DNA of 18,567 nucleotides from Elusimicrobiota bacterium (GTDB lineage Bacteria; Elusimicrobiota; Elusimicrobia; UBA1565; UBA9628), in contig JAGWMT010000031.1 of the NCBI GenBank assembly GCA_028871595.1, forward strand, positions 1-18,567, written 5' to 3'. Positions 9,233 to 16,844 of this stretch are shown here, in pieces. Every line of letters starts with the position of its first letter. Within the stretch, counting starts at the first letter, position 1. The notes under the pieces were generated by a model, which was not told where the DNA came from, made no database searches, and was given only the letters and a program-made list of their open reading frames with translations. The position numbers were made by a program, and so were the translations under genes.

Positions 9233-9246
9233 CTCCCCGTCAGACC

Positions 9247-12200
9247 ATGAAGGAACCCGCTCGATTGAGAACGATCCCTAGGAGCCCCCTCCGCGGCGCG
9301 GCGGCGCGCGGCGCCGTGTTCCTGTCCCTGGCGCTCCTCGCCCTTCCCGTTCACGCGGCCCCGAAGACCTGGACCGGAACCGCCGGCGACAACCTCTGGA
9401 ACACCGCCGGCAACTGGAACCCCGCCAGCGTCCCCACGAACACCGACGCAGTCACCATCGGCGCCGCGGCCAGCGTCAACGCCTCGGGCACCGCCATCAA
9501 CTTCTCCAGCCTCACCATCGGAAGCCCCTTAGGCGCCGCCGTCGGCCTCACCCTGGCCACGACCATCACCAGCGGCGGCAGTGTCCTCGTCTACAAGAAC
9601 TCTGGCCTGACTTTGGCCACGAACTCCCTCGTCACGCTGGGCGGAGACCTGACCTTGGTCTCCGGTTCGTCCCTCACTCACACCTCCAACGGCACGACCC
9701 AGAGCTACGCGGTCAATCTCAGCGTGTCAGGGCTCTTCGACCTCCAAGCCGGCGCCACCGTCACTCTCTCGGGCGCGGGCTATGCCGGCGGCGCGATCAA
9801 GACAGCCGGCTCGGGGCCGGGTGCCGGCGGAGGAGCCAGCGTTAACAACGCCGGCGGCGGCGGCGGCGGCCACGGCGGGGCGGGGTCCGCCGGCACCTCC
9901 GGGACGGCCGGCACGGCCAACGACTCCAGCACCAATCCCGTCAACATCGGCTCGGGAGGAGGAGGAGGGCGCGCCGGCGGCGGCGGCGGAGTGGGAGGCA
10001 GCGGCGGCGGATTGGCGACGATCAGCGCGCAGTCCATGAACCTCCTGGGTCGCATCGTCGCGGACGGCTCCGACGGCGTCTCCGGTGCCGGCTCAGGCGG
10101 CGCCGGCGCCGGCGGCGGCGTCAACCTCACGGCGGCTGTCGTCCTGGGCGCGGGCGGCATCAGCGCTCGCGGAGGCGCCGGAGGATCGACCCTCGGCGGC
10201 GGCGGAGGCGGAGGTCTTATCTCCATCAACGCCACCCAGTCCGGCTCGGTCTGCGGCATCTCCTTCGACGTGAGCGGGGGCACCGGGACCAGCACCTCGG
10301 GGACCGGCGGAGTCGTCTCAACGACGGCCACTCTCGCCTCCCCGACCAGTTTCACCGGCGCCAGCCCGACGACCGGCACCATCCGATGGGATTGGTCCCG
10401 CAACGGCGCGATCACCTACCAGGTCTTCTCCTCCACCGGCGGCAACGGGCAATCGCCCGTCCTGTCGCAGTTGACCTCGACCTACGCGTCCGCGGACCTG
10501 CTCCCCAACACCACTTACGCCTTCAAGGTCCGCACGATCGCCTGCAGCCAGACCGTCGAATCGGCCGTCTATTCCCTGGCCACCTTGCCCAACGCCCCGG
10601 CCGCGGCCTCGCCCGCTTTCGTCGCCGTCGGCTCCTCCTTGCTGCGCGCTCAGTGGACGGCCCTACCCGCGTCCCCGCAGACGCAAACCTCCGAAGGATA
10701 CCTCCTGCAGATGTCCACCGACTCCGCCTTCAACGGCACACTCGTATCCTCGACCGTCTACTCCTCGTTCCAATCCACCTTGTCGGCGACGGGGCTGTTC
10801 CCCAACACCACCTACTACGCCCGCGTGGCCTCGCTCAACTGGGCCGGCGCGCTCTCATCCTTCACGACACTGGGATCGACCTCCACCTTGAGCTCTCCGG
10901 TCGCGCAGCCGCAGATCTTCGCCACTTTCGGGACCTCGATGACGGTCAACTGGACGCCCGCCCCCAGCGCCCCGCCGGATGCCTCGTCGAAGACCGCCGA
11001 AGGCTATCGGGTGGAGCTCTCCACCACGTCGAACTTCACGGGAGTGATCTTCTCCTCGTCCACGCCGGCGGTGACGCTGGCGACCTTGACGGTGTCGGGG
11101 CTGTCGTCGGAAACGCAGTACTACGCGCGGGTCGGCGCCGCCAACTGGAACGGCTCCTACGACTACGCAACGGCCAGCTTCGCCGTGACCAAGGACACGA
11201 CGCCGCCGTCCGCCGTCACGAACCTGGCCGCCGCCGTCGGTGCCGACGCGCAGACGGTCGGCCTCACCTGGACCGCGCCCGGCAACAACGGCGCCGTCGG
11301 TTGCGTGACCGGAGGACGCTACCGGATCGACTACGCCAGCTACACGGCATACTCCTTCAGCAACACGAAGTACCAGGTCGACATCTCCTCCAGCTTCTGC
11401 CCGGGAGACGCGCAGTCCCGAAGCCTGACCGGCCTGCTCCCGAACACGACCTACTTCGTCCGCGTCTACGCCCTCGACCAGGACCTCAACGCCGGTCCGC
11501 TGTCCAACGGGGCGACGCAATCGACTTTGGCTTCGCCCGTTTCCACCTTGAGCACGACCTTCCTGCAGGTCAACCCGAGTTCAGTCACCGCGGCGTGGGC
11601 GGCCCTGCCGGTCAGCCCCCCGGACGCCTCCTCGAAGACGGCCGAAGGCTACCGCGTGGAGGCGTCCTCCACGAACTTCAGCACGCTCCTCGGAGGCATC
11701 GTCTACTCCTCGGCCACCTCCCAAGTCCTGGCCTCGACCTTGAGCGTCTCGGGCCTATCCTCCGGGGTGACCTATTACTTCCGGGTGGCCGCGCTGAACT
11801 GGGGCTCGGCGCCGAACTACACGGTCCTCGGCTCGACCTTGACCGCGACCACGGTCGGTGCGGCGCCCACCGGCGTCAATGTCTTCGCCGTCTACGGCGC
11901 CAGCATCACGTTGAACTGGACCGCCGTCAACTCCGACGGCGGCTATCTGGCCCAGGCCTCCACGGCGGCAAACTATAGCGGGACCCTGTATTCCTCTTCG
12001 ACCACCAACGGCCTCTCCACCGCGCTGACGCCGCAAGGCCTGAACACGAACACGACCTACTATCTCCGCGTCGGCGCCTTATGGGGAACCACCACCAGCT
12101 ACGCCGCCGTCCTCTCCACCTCCAGCCTCGCCGCGCCCGTGTCCAACACCTCCTTCAACCGCGTCTATTTCACCAGCGCCGCGGTCAGCTGGACGGGACT

Positions 12201-15200
12201 GCCGCTGAGCCCCCCGGACGCCTCCTCCAAGACCTCGGAAGGCTATGCGGTCGACGCCTCGACCGCACCCGATTTCACCGGCACGGTCTTTTCTTCCGCC
12301 ACGCGCAACGCGGCCCTGACGACGCTCGTCGTCCCGGGGCTATCCGTCAATACCACCTACTACTTCCGGACCGGCTCCTTGAACTGGAACGGCACGACCA
12401 ACTACGCGATGGTCGGGGCCACCTCGACCCTGGCCAGCTTCCCCGCCGCGGGAGTGCCGCTCTTCACGGGGGTCTTCCTGAGCAGCCTCACGGCCCAATG
12501 GACGGCGGGCACTCCCGCCAACCCCGCCGGCACCAGCTACCAGCTGGACGCCTCATCGACGAACTTCGCCGCGGGGACCGCCGTGGTCTCGTCCACCACT
12601 CTCAACTTGTTCGGCACGCCCGGCGGACTGCTCGCCAACACGACCTATGCCTTCCGCGTCTCGGCCTTGAACAACAACTCCGTTCCGTCACGGACCGTCC
12701 TGGCCTCCACCTCGACCTTGGCGCCTCCGGTCACCTTCGCGGCGCAACCTCAGTTCGGAGTCTTCGAGACCTCTGCCGCGGTGGCCTGGATCGCCCTGCC
12801 CGTCTCTCCGCAGGAACAGAGCTCACTTGGCTACCTCCTGGAAGCGTCCTCCACGAACTTCAGCGCGCTCCTCCCCGGAGGCGTCGTCCTGTCTTCCCAG
12901 ACGATCGCCGTGGCGGCCTCGACGCTGACAGTCACGGGCCTTGACCGGAACACGACCTATTATTTCCGCGTCGGATCCTTGAACTGGAACTCGGCGCGGA
13001 ACTACGCGGTGACGGCGCCGACCTCGACCTTGACCTCCCCACTCTCCGCCCTCCAGAGCTACCAGGTTTTCGAGACCAGCATCACGCTGAATTGGGCCGC
13101 CTTGCCGTCCACGCCTCAGTCCGCGACCGCTCAGGGCTACCGCATCGACGCGTCCACCACCAACTTCGGGGCGCTCTCCCCTGGAGGCGCCGTCTTCTCC
13201 TCGGCCACGACTGACGTCACGCTTGCCACTCTCACCGTCTCGGGCCTGACCGCGGACGCCACCTACTATCTGCGCGCCGGCGCCCTGGATTGGAACTCCG
13301 TCGCCAACTACGCCGGCGCCGGCTCGACCTCCACCCTGAGTCCGCCTCCAGGTTCGCCCGCGCTGACCTCGCTTTACACGACGAGCGCCACCGTCAGCTG
13401 GACGCCCACGACCTGCCAGGGCTACCGTCTGGAGGCCTCGGTCAGTCCGACCTTCTCGCCCCTGTTCTTCTCCTCCACCACCAGCGCGGGCGTCGGCTCC
13501 CTGACCCTCTCCGGCTTGGCCGCCGACACGACCTACTACTACCGCGTGGGATCGCTCAACTGGAACTCGGCGCGCAACGACACGGGGCTGAACCCCCTCT
13601 CGACCTTGGCGGTCCCTCCGGTTGGCCCTTTCTACCCAGCCAACAATATCTACTTCACCTCCGCCACCGTGCAATGGACGGCGGTCACCGCCCAAGGATA
13701 CCTGGTGGACGCCTCCACCGCCGCGGATTTCAGCGGGACCGTGCTCAGCTCCGCGACCGGGAACGGTGCCTCGACCATCCTTGTCGACACAGGGCTCGAT
13801 TCCGGAACGACCTACTATGTCCGGGTCGGCGCCCTGAACTGGAACTCCACCCCCAACTACGCGGTCCTGGCCGCCACCGCGACGCGCCTGTCCCCGAAGA
13901 CCTGGACCGGCGCGACGAACAGCCTCTGGAACACCGGGACCAACTGGAATCCCAACGGCGTTCCCGGCAAGAACGACGCGGTCACCATCGGCATCGCGGC
14001 CAGCGTCAACGCCACGGGCACCGCCATCAGCTTCTCCAGCCTCACCATCGGAAGCCCCGCCGGCGCCCCCGTGGGCCTCACCCTCTCCACCGCCGTCGCC
14101 AACGGCGGCAGCGTGATCATTTATACGAACTCCGGCCTCACCTTGGCCCAGACCGCCACCGTCTCCCTGAACGGGGATCTCACCATGGTCTCCGGCTCGT
14201 CATTAAGCCACACCGCCAACGGCACGGTGCAGAGTTATGAGGCGGCTCTCGCCGTGTCAGGCCTCTTCGACCTTCAGGCCGGCGCCAGCGTGACGCTCTC
14301 CGGTCTGGGCTACGCCGGCGGCGCCGCCCAGACCGCCGGCTCGGGGCCGGGCGCGGGCGGCGGCGCCAGCGTCAACAGCGCCGGCGGCGGCGGCGGCGGC
14401 CACGGCGGGGCCGGCTCGTCGGGAACTTCCGGCGCAGGCGGCGCGGCCAACGATTCCGCCACAAATCCGGCCAACCTGGGCTCGAGCGGCGGCGGCGGCC
14501 GCAGCGGCGGCGGCGGATTGCCCGGAGGAAGCGGCGGCGGTTTGACCGTGATCTCCGCCCAGTCCATGAACGTCTACGGCGTCATCGCGGCCGACGGTGC
14601 CGACGGCGGCAGCGGCGCGGGCTCCGGCGGAGGCGGCTCCGGTGGAGGCGTCGGTCTGACCGTCGCGGTCTTCGCGGGCACCGGGACCGTCACCGCGCGC
14701 GGCGGCGCGGGCGGCGGCACGCTTGGCGGCGGCGGCGGCGGCGGCATCGTCTCCATTGACGTCACGCAATCGGGCACGGCTTGCGGCCTGACATTCGCCG
14801 TGACCGGCGGCACGGGCACGAGCGCCTCCGGGACCAACGGCGTGGTCTCGACGACGGCCACCTTGGTCGCACCCGGCTCATTCATGGGCTTGTATCCCAC
14901 CACGGGCACCATCCACTGGAACTGGTCGCTGACCAACGGCGCCGCCAACTACCAGATCTTCTCCTCCACCGGCGGGGGCGGGATCTCGCCGTTGCTCTCG
15001 TCGTTGACGACCTCCTACACCACTACCGGCCTCCTCGCCAACACCACCGCGGATTTCTTCGTGCGCGCTTCCGCCTGCGGCCAGAACTCCGACTCCGCGG
15101 TCTACTCGCTGGCCACCACGCCCGTCGCTCCCTCAGCCCTCTCGCCCGCGTTCGTGCAGGCCGACACCGGCCAGCTTCAGGCGCGCTGGACGAAACTGGC

Positions 15201-16149
15201 CGCCTCTCCCCAGGAGCAGACCTCCGAGGGCTATCGTCTGGAGGTCTCCACTGACTCCAATTTCAACGGGACTCTCTTCTCCTCCGCCACCTACTCGTCG
15301 GCCCAGTCCACTCTGACGGCCTCTGGGCTGGCCCCGAACACCACCTATTACGCCCGCGTCGCGGCGCTCAACTGGGCGGCGGCGGCCTCCTCGTACACCA
15401 TTCTTGGCGCGACGTCCACCTTGGCCTCGATGCCCTCGCGCTTAGCCTCGGATTACTTCGCGGTCTACAACGACTCCACCGCACTCCAATGGGCGGCGCT
15501 GCCCGCCGGCGGTGCGGAGGGCTACATCTTGGAGGCCTCGACGACGAATTTCAGCGCCTTGTCCCCGGGCGGGACGATCCTTTCCTCCGCGACGACCGAC
15601 ATCGCGGTTTCGACCTTGGTGATCCAGGGCATCACCTTGCCGACGACTTATTATTTCCGGCTGGGCAGCATCAACCACGGTTCGCTGGTCAACTACGAGA
15701 ATCTGCAGCGCCTCAACCTGGAACTGTCCCAGTCCGTGCTGGTGCTCCACCTCGGCTCCATGGATCCGTCGGTCTCCATGTCGACCGTTTCGGTCAGTTC
15801 GTTCGTGATCACGAACCTCGGCAATCTACCCGTGACCTACAGCTTGAGCGCGCAGATCGCGACGCCGGGTTCCCCATGGTCGTTCGGAAGCGCGCCGGGC
15901 AACGAGACCGCGGAGCTTCAAGGATTGTGGAACAGCGCCCAACCCGTCCCGGGCGCCTTCTCGACGCCGATCCTGCTGAGCACGAGGCCGTCGGGAGGGC
16001 CGGGCGGCGCCTACGCCGGCGACCAAACGGCCGTCCAGGTGATGCCGGGTGAATCGCGCACGCTCTGGTTCCGGTTCTCGCTGCCGACGGCCACCACGGC
16101 CGACCCGTCTCAGACGATGACGCTGACGCTCGACGCCCTCTACCCCTGA
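9247..16149 (+). CDS. Giant secreted FN3-repeat / Gly-rich surface protein
   Basis: A 2300-residue secreted protein, probably cell-surface or extracellular; binding partner unknown. Order: basic N-terminus with signal peptide (hydrophobic 24-34, cleavage near VHAA, 38/39); module A1 (39-363) opening KTWTG, with the NWNPxxVPxxxDAVTIG motif common in surface beta-helix proteins, then a Gly-rich part; twelve FN3-like repeats (about 364-1549); module A2 (1550-1873), a second copy of A1; three more FN3-like repeats; a 146-residue beta-rich C-terminal domain ending TLTLDALYP. A typical repeat reads SATVSW, EGYxVxAST, FSGTVxSSAT, TLTVSGL, NTTYYFRVGxLNWN, STL. It is very rich in Ser, Thr, Ala and Gly, with seven Cys. 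No LPXTG, autotransporter barrel or recognised sorting signal is seen. Start: ATG 9247 lacks a good RBS; TTG 9265 has AAGGA ten bases upstream and gives an equally good signal peptide. Confidence 0.88.
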   Translation: MKEPARLRTIPRSPLRGAAARGAVFLSLALLALPVHAAPKTWTGTAGDNLWNTAGNWNPASVPTNTDAVTIGAAASVNASGTAINFSSLTIGSPLGAAVGLTLATTITSGGSVLVYKNSGLTLATNSLVTLGGDLTLVSGSSLTHTSNGTTQSYAVNLSVSGLFDLQAGATVTLSGAGYAGGAIKTAGSGPGAGGGASVNNAGGGGGGHGGAGSAGTSGTAGTANDSSTNPVNIGSGGGGGRAGGGGGVGGSGGGLATISAQSMNLLGRIVADGSDGVSGAGSGGAGAGGGVNLTAAVVLGAGGISARGGAGGSTLGGGGGGGLISINATQSGSVCGISFDVSGGTGTSTSGTGGVVSTTATLASPTSFTGASPTTGTIRWDWSRNGAITYQVFSSTGGNGQSPVLSQLTSTYASADLLPNTTYAFKVRTIACSQTVESAVYSLATLPNAPAAASPAFVAVGSSLLRAQWTALPASPQTQTSEGYLLQMSTDSAFNGTLVSSTVYSSFQSTLSATGLFPNTTYYARVASLNWAGALSSFTTLGSTSTLSSPVAQPQIFATFGTSMTVNWTPAPSAPPDASSKTAEGYRVELSTTSNFTGVIFSSSTPAVTLATLTVSGLSSETQYYARVGAANWNGSYDYATASFAVTKDTTPPSAVTNLAAAVGADAQTVGLTWTAPGNNGAVGCVTGGRYRIDYASYTAYSFSNTKYQVDISSSFCPGDAQSRSLTGLLPNTTYFVRVYALDQDLNAGPLSNGATQSTLASPVSTLSTTFLQVNPSSVTAAWAALPVSPPDASSKTAEGYRVEASSTNFSTLLGGIVYSSATSQVLASTLSVSGLSSGVTYYFRVAALNWGSAPNYTVLGSTLTATTVGAAPTGVNVFAVYGASITLNWTAVNSDGGYLAQASTAANYSGTLYSSSTTNGLSTALTPQGLNTNTTYYLRVGALWGTTTSYAAVLSTSSLAAPVSNTSFNRVYFTSAAVSWTGLPLSPPDASSKTSEGYAVDASTAPDFTGTVFSSATRNAALTTLVVPGLSVNTTYYFRTGSLNWNGTTNYAMVGATSTLASFPAAGVPLFTGVFLSSLTAQWTAGTPANPAGTSYQLDASSTNFAAGTAVVSSTTLNLFGTPGGLLANTTYAFRVSALNNNSVPSRTVLASTSTLAPPVTFAAQPQFGVFETSAAVAWIALPVSPQEQSSLGYLLEASSTNFSALLPGGVVLSSQTIAVAASTLTVTGLDRNTTYYFRVGSLNWNSARNYAVTAPTSTLTSPLSALQSYQVFETSITLNWAALPSTPQSATAQGYRIDASTTNFGALSPGGAVFSSATTDVTLATLTVSGLTADATYYLRAGALDWNSVANYAGAGSTSTLSPPPGSPALTSLYTTSATVSWTPTTCQGYRLEASVSPTFSPLFFSSTTSAGVGSLTLSGLAADTTYYYRVGSLNWNSARNDTGLNPLSTLAVPPVGPFYPANNIYFTSATVQWTAVTAQGYLVDASTAADFSGTVLSSATGNGASTILVDTGLDSGTTYYVRVGALNWNSTPNYAVLAATATRLSPKTWTGATNSLWNTGTNWNPNGVPGKNDAVTIGIAASVNATGTAISFSSLTIGSPAGAPVGLTLSTAVANGGSVIIYTNSGLTLAQTATVSLNGDLTMVSGSSLSHTANGTVQSYEAALAVSGLFDLQAGASVTLSGLGYAGGAAQTAGSGPGAGGGASVNSAGGGGGGHGGAGSSGTSGAGGAANDSATNPANLGSSGGGGRSGGGGLPGGSGGGLTVISAQSMNVYGVIAADGADGGSGAGSGGGGSGGGVGLTVAVFAGTGTVTARGGAGGGTLGGGGGGGIVSIDVTQSGTACGLTFAVTGGTGTSASGTNGVVSTTATLVAPGSFMGLYPTTGTIHWNWSLTNGAANYQIFSSTGGGGISPLLSSLTTSYTTTGLLANTTADFFVRASACGQNSDSAVYSLATTPVAPSALSPAFVQADTGQLQARWTKLAASPQEQTSEGYRLEVSTDSNFNGTLFSSATYSSAQSTLTASGLAPNTTYYARVAALNWAAAASSYTILGATSTLASMPSRLASDYFAVYNDSTALQWAALPAGGAEGYILEASTTNFSALSPGGTILSSATTDIAVSTLVIQGITLPTTYYFRLGSINHGSLVNYENLQRLNLELSQSVLVLHLGSMDPSVSMSTVSVSSFVITNLGNLPVTYSLSAQIATPGSPWSFGSAPGNETAELQGLWNSAQPVPGAFSTPILLSTRPSGGPGGAYAGDQTAVQVMPGESRTLWFRFSLPTATTADPSQTMTLTLDALYP
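9361..10890 (+). repeat. Intragenic duplication copy 1 (module A1 plus two FN3-like repeats)
   Basis: This 1530-bp block encodes residues 39-548: the KTWTG/NWNP motif, the Gly-rich module, then two FN3-like units ending GSTSTL. It is matched nearly end to end by 13894-15423, which is also exactly 1530 bp. The copies have diverged by substitutions and compensating one-codon gaps (one codon lost near the NLW/SLW motif, one gained in the WDWSRNG/WNWSLTNG segment). Shared landmarks include DAVTIGxAASVNAxGTAI, LFDLQAGAxVTLSG, GGGGGGHGGAGS and SAQSMN. Confidence 0.85.
10891..13893 (+). repeat. Array of ten FN3-like repeats, about 90-115 residues each
   Basis: Tandem units mostly end in an STL-type tripeptide, with ends near 11187, 11529, 11841, 12129, 12432, 12720, 13032, 13338, 13608 and 13893. 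Each has SxTxxW near the front, GYxxxAST in the middle, and GLxxxTTYYxRVGxLNW near the end, the tail being the typical FN3 F-strand Tyr pattern. The fourth FN3 overall (11188-11529) differs: it begins DTTPPSAVTNLAA, has its own Cys pair (686 and 718), and looks like a conventional FN3 domain. The eleventh and twelfth (13033 repeats onward at 13339-13893) are shortened before GYxxxAS. Confidence 0.8.
13894..15423 (+). repeat. Intragenic duplication copy 2 (module A2 plus two FN3-like repeats)
   Basis: Second copy of the 1530-bp block, encoding residues 1550-2059. It starts at the same PKTWTG and ends at GATSTL, like copy 1. The Gly-rich tract is kept, as are two Cys (1846 and 1944) at nearly the same spacing as Cys336 and Cys433 in copy 1. 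Only one FN3-like repeat follows before the C-terminal domain, against ten after copy 1. Confidence 0.85.
15424..15708 (+). repeat. Last FN3-like repeat before the C-terminal domain
   Basis: A single unit after duplication copy 2, with STALQWAALP, GYILEASTTNFSAL, TTYYFRLGSINH. It is joined directly to a beta-rich C-terminal domain at 15709-16146 (VLHLGSM, SSFVITNLGNLPVTYSL, GESRTLWFRFSLP), which resembles an Ig-like cap and is not repeated elsewhere in the protein. Confidence 0.7.
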
Positions 16150-16159
16150 GGACCCGGGA

Positions 16160-16726
16160 TCAGCGCAGAACCGGTTGACCTGCGATGTTCGGGCTCAGGA
16201 CCTCAAGCGTGACGGCGCGGCGATTGCGCTGCCAGCAGGCGTCGGTGGACTCGGTGCAGATCAGCTTCTCCTTACCGTAGCTGATCGTGGCCACGCGGGT
16301 GTCCGCGACGCCCAATGCCTTATAATACGAGCGGACGGCGGCGGCGCGGCGCTGCCCCAACGCCAGGTTGTAGGCGACGGTTCCGCGCTGATCGCAATTG
16401 CCCGCCACCTGGATCTTCATATCGGCGTGGTCTCGCAGATAGGCCGCGTTGGTCTTTAAAGTAGCGCGCGCGGACTCGTCCAGGATATCGCTGTCGTAGG
16501 CAAAGCCGACGACCTTCAATTCCGGGACCTCGCGCGTCGCCATGTCCCGCACGTCGGGCTCCATATCCATGGAGCGGGCGGCGTCCGTCGGAGAGGGCGC
16601 CGCGGGACCCGTCACGGGCGCGGCCGGGACGTCCGGAACCTTCTTGACGGCACGGTTGCCGGCGCACGCCGCGGCCAGAAACGACGTCACGATCAAGGCG
16701 CCCCACGTCAAACCTGGTTTTCTCAT
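16160..16726 (-). CDS. pal: Peptidoglycan-associated lipoprotein (Pal / OmpA C-terminal domain)
   Basis: An outer-membrane lipoprotein that holds the outer membrane to peptidoglycan. It has 188 residues. A basic N-terminus and hydrophobic helix lead to the lipobox-like LAAAC with Cys21 as lipid site. A Pro/Ala-rich linker runs to about residue 70. The OmpA-like domain follows: FAYDSDILDE, then GNCDQRGTVAYNLALGQRRA. Asp112 and Arg127 match the conserved diaminopimelate-binding Asp/Arg pair at the usual 15-residue spacing. The common GHxDERG is GNCDQRG here. A C-terminal Cys pair (CTESTDAC) precedes the RNRRAVTLEV ending. ATG 16726 has GGAGGAA upstream (16737-16743). It is convergent with the giant gene, 10 bases apart. 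No tol genes are adjacent, so the symbol rests on domain architecture. Confidence 0.9.
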   Translation of the reverse strand: MRKPGLTWGALIVTSFLAAACAGNRAVKKVPDVPAAPVTGPAAPSPTDAARSMDMEPDVRDMATREVPELKVVGFAYDSDILDESARATLKTNAAYLRDHADMKIQVAGNCDQRGTVAYNLALGQRRAAAVRSYYKALGVADTRVATISYGKEKLICTESTDACWQRNRRAVTLEVLSPNIAGQPVLR

Positions 16727-16736
16727 GATGATTTCA

Positions 16737-16743
16737 TTCCTCC
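16737..16743 (-). promoter_or_regulatory. Ribosome-binding site of pal
   Basis: The minus strand reads GGAGGAA, about ten bases before ATG 16726. It is one of the strongest Shine-Dalgarno matches in the window and fixes the pal start. Confidence 0.6.
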
Positions 16744-16782
16744 GAGTCCGACTCCTTTATTACGTGTCGAAGGACCGATCAT

Positions 16783-16822
16783 CCATAGATAAAAACGATG
16801 GCTACCATAGATAATGGCGATG
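16783..16822. repeat. 22-bp-pitch tandem repeat upstream of pal
   Basis: Two copies of CCATAGATAAnnnCGATG, at 16783-16800 (nnn = AAA) and 16805-16822 (nnn = TGG), match at every non-n base. The pitch is 22 bp, about two helical turns, placing both copies on one face of the DNA. They lie in the 118-base gap between ispDF and pal, 57 to 96 bases before the pal ATG. A paired operator for pal is the simplest reading; chance duplication is possible. Confidence 0.4.
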
Positions 16823-16844
16823 TCCGCGGATGCGGCGCCCCCGG

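Larger units (their letters stand above)
9068..9246. promoter_or_regulatory. Divergent intergenic region and leader of the giant gene
   Basis: A 179-base region between divergent treS and the giant repeat gene. TATACT at 9111-9116 is a plausible plus-strand -10, with only a weak -35, putting transcription start near 9121-9124. From there the leader can form a long-range pairing of AGGAAAG (9121-9127) with CTTTCC (9191-9196), and it contains GGCGCCGGCGCC, a strong self-complementary stretch. I could not match it to a known riboswitch class by eye. Confidence 0.4.

Noticed and set aside
9121..9246. Known riboswitch (for example c-di-GMP or cobalamin) in the giant gene's leader
   Set aside because: Pairing potential is present, but I could not find the conserved core bases of any class I know; a covariance-model search would decide.
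9135..9281. 48-codon plus-strand ORF overlapping the start of the giant gene
   Set aside because: GGAAAGAG precedes its ATG, but the peptide is featureless, it is out of frame with the giant protein, and the in-frame 16-codon ORF has the better RBS. Kept only as a remote alternative.
9780..10415. Pro-rich minus-strand frames opposite the Gly-rich modules (also 14310-14948)
   Set aside because: Poly-Pro is the antisense reading of GGC/GGA glycine codons; no start signal or family pattern supports them.
16150..16159. Bidirectional terminator between the giant gene and pal
   Set aside because: Only 10 bases separate the stops and they hold no stem-loop with a T-run.
16727..16844. Intrinsic terminator after ispDF
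   Set aside because: On the minus strand a short CCAT/ATGG stem and a T-run occur, but the stem is only about four pairs; too weak to call.
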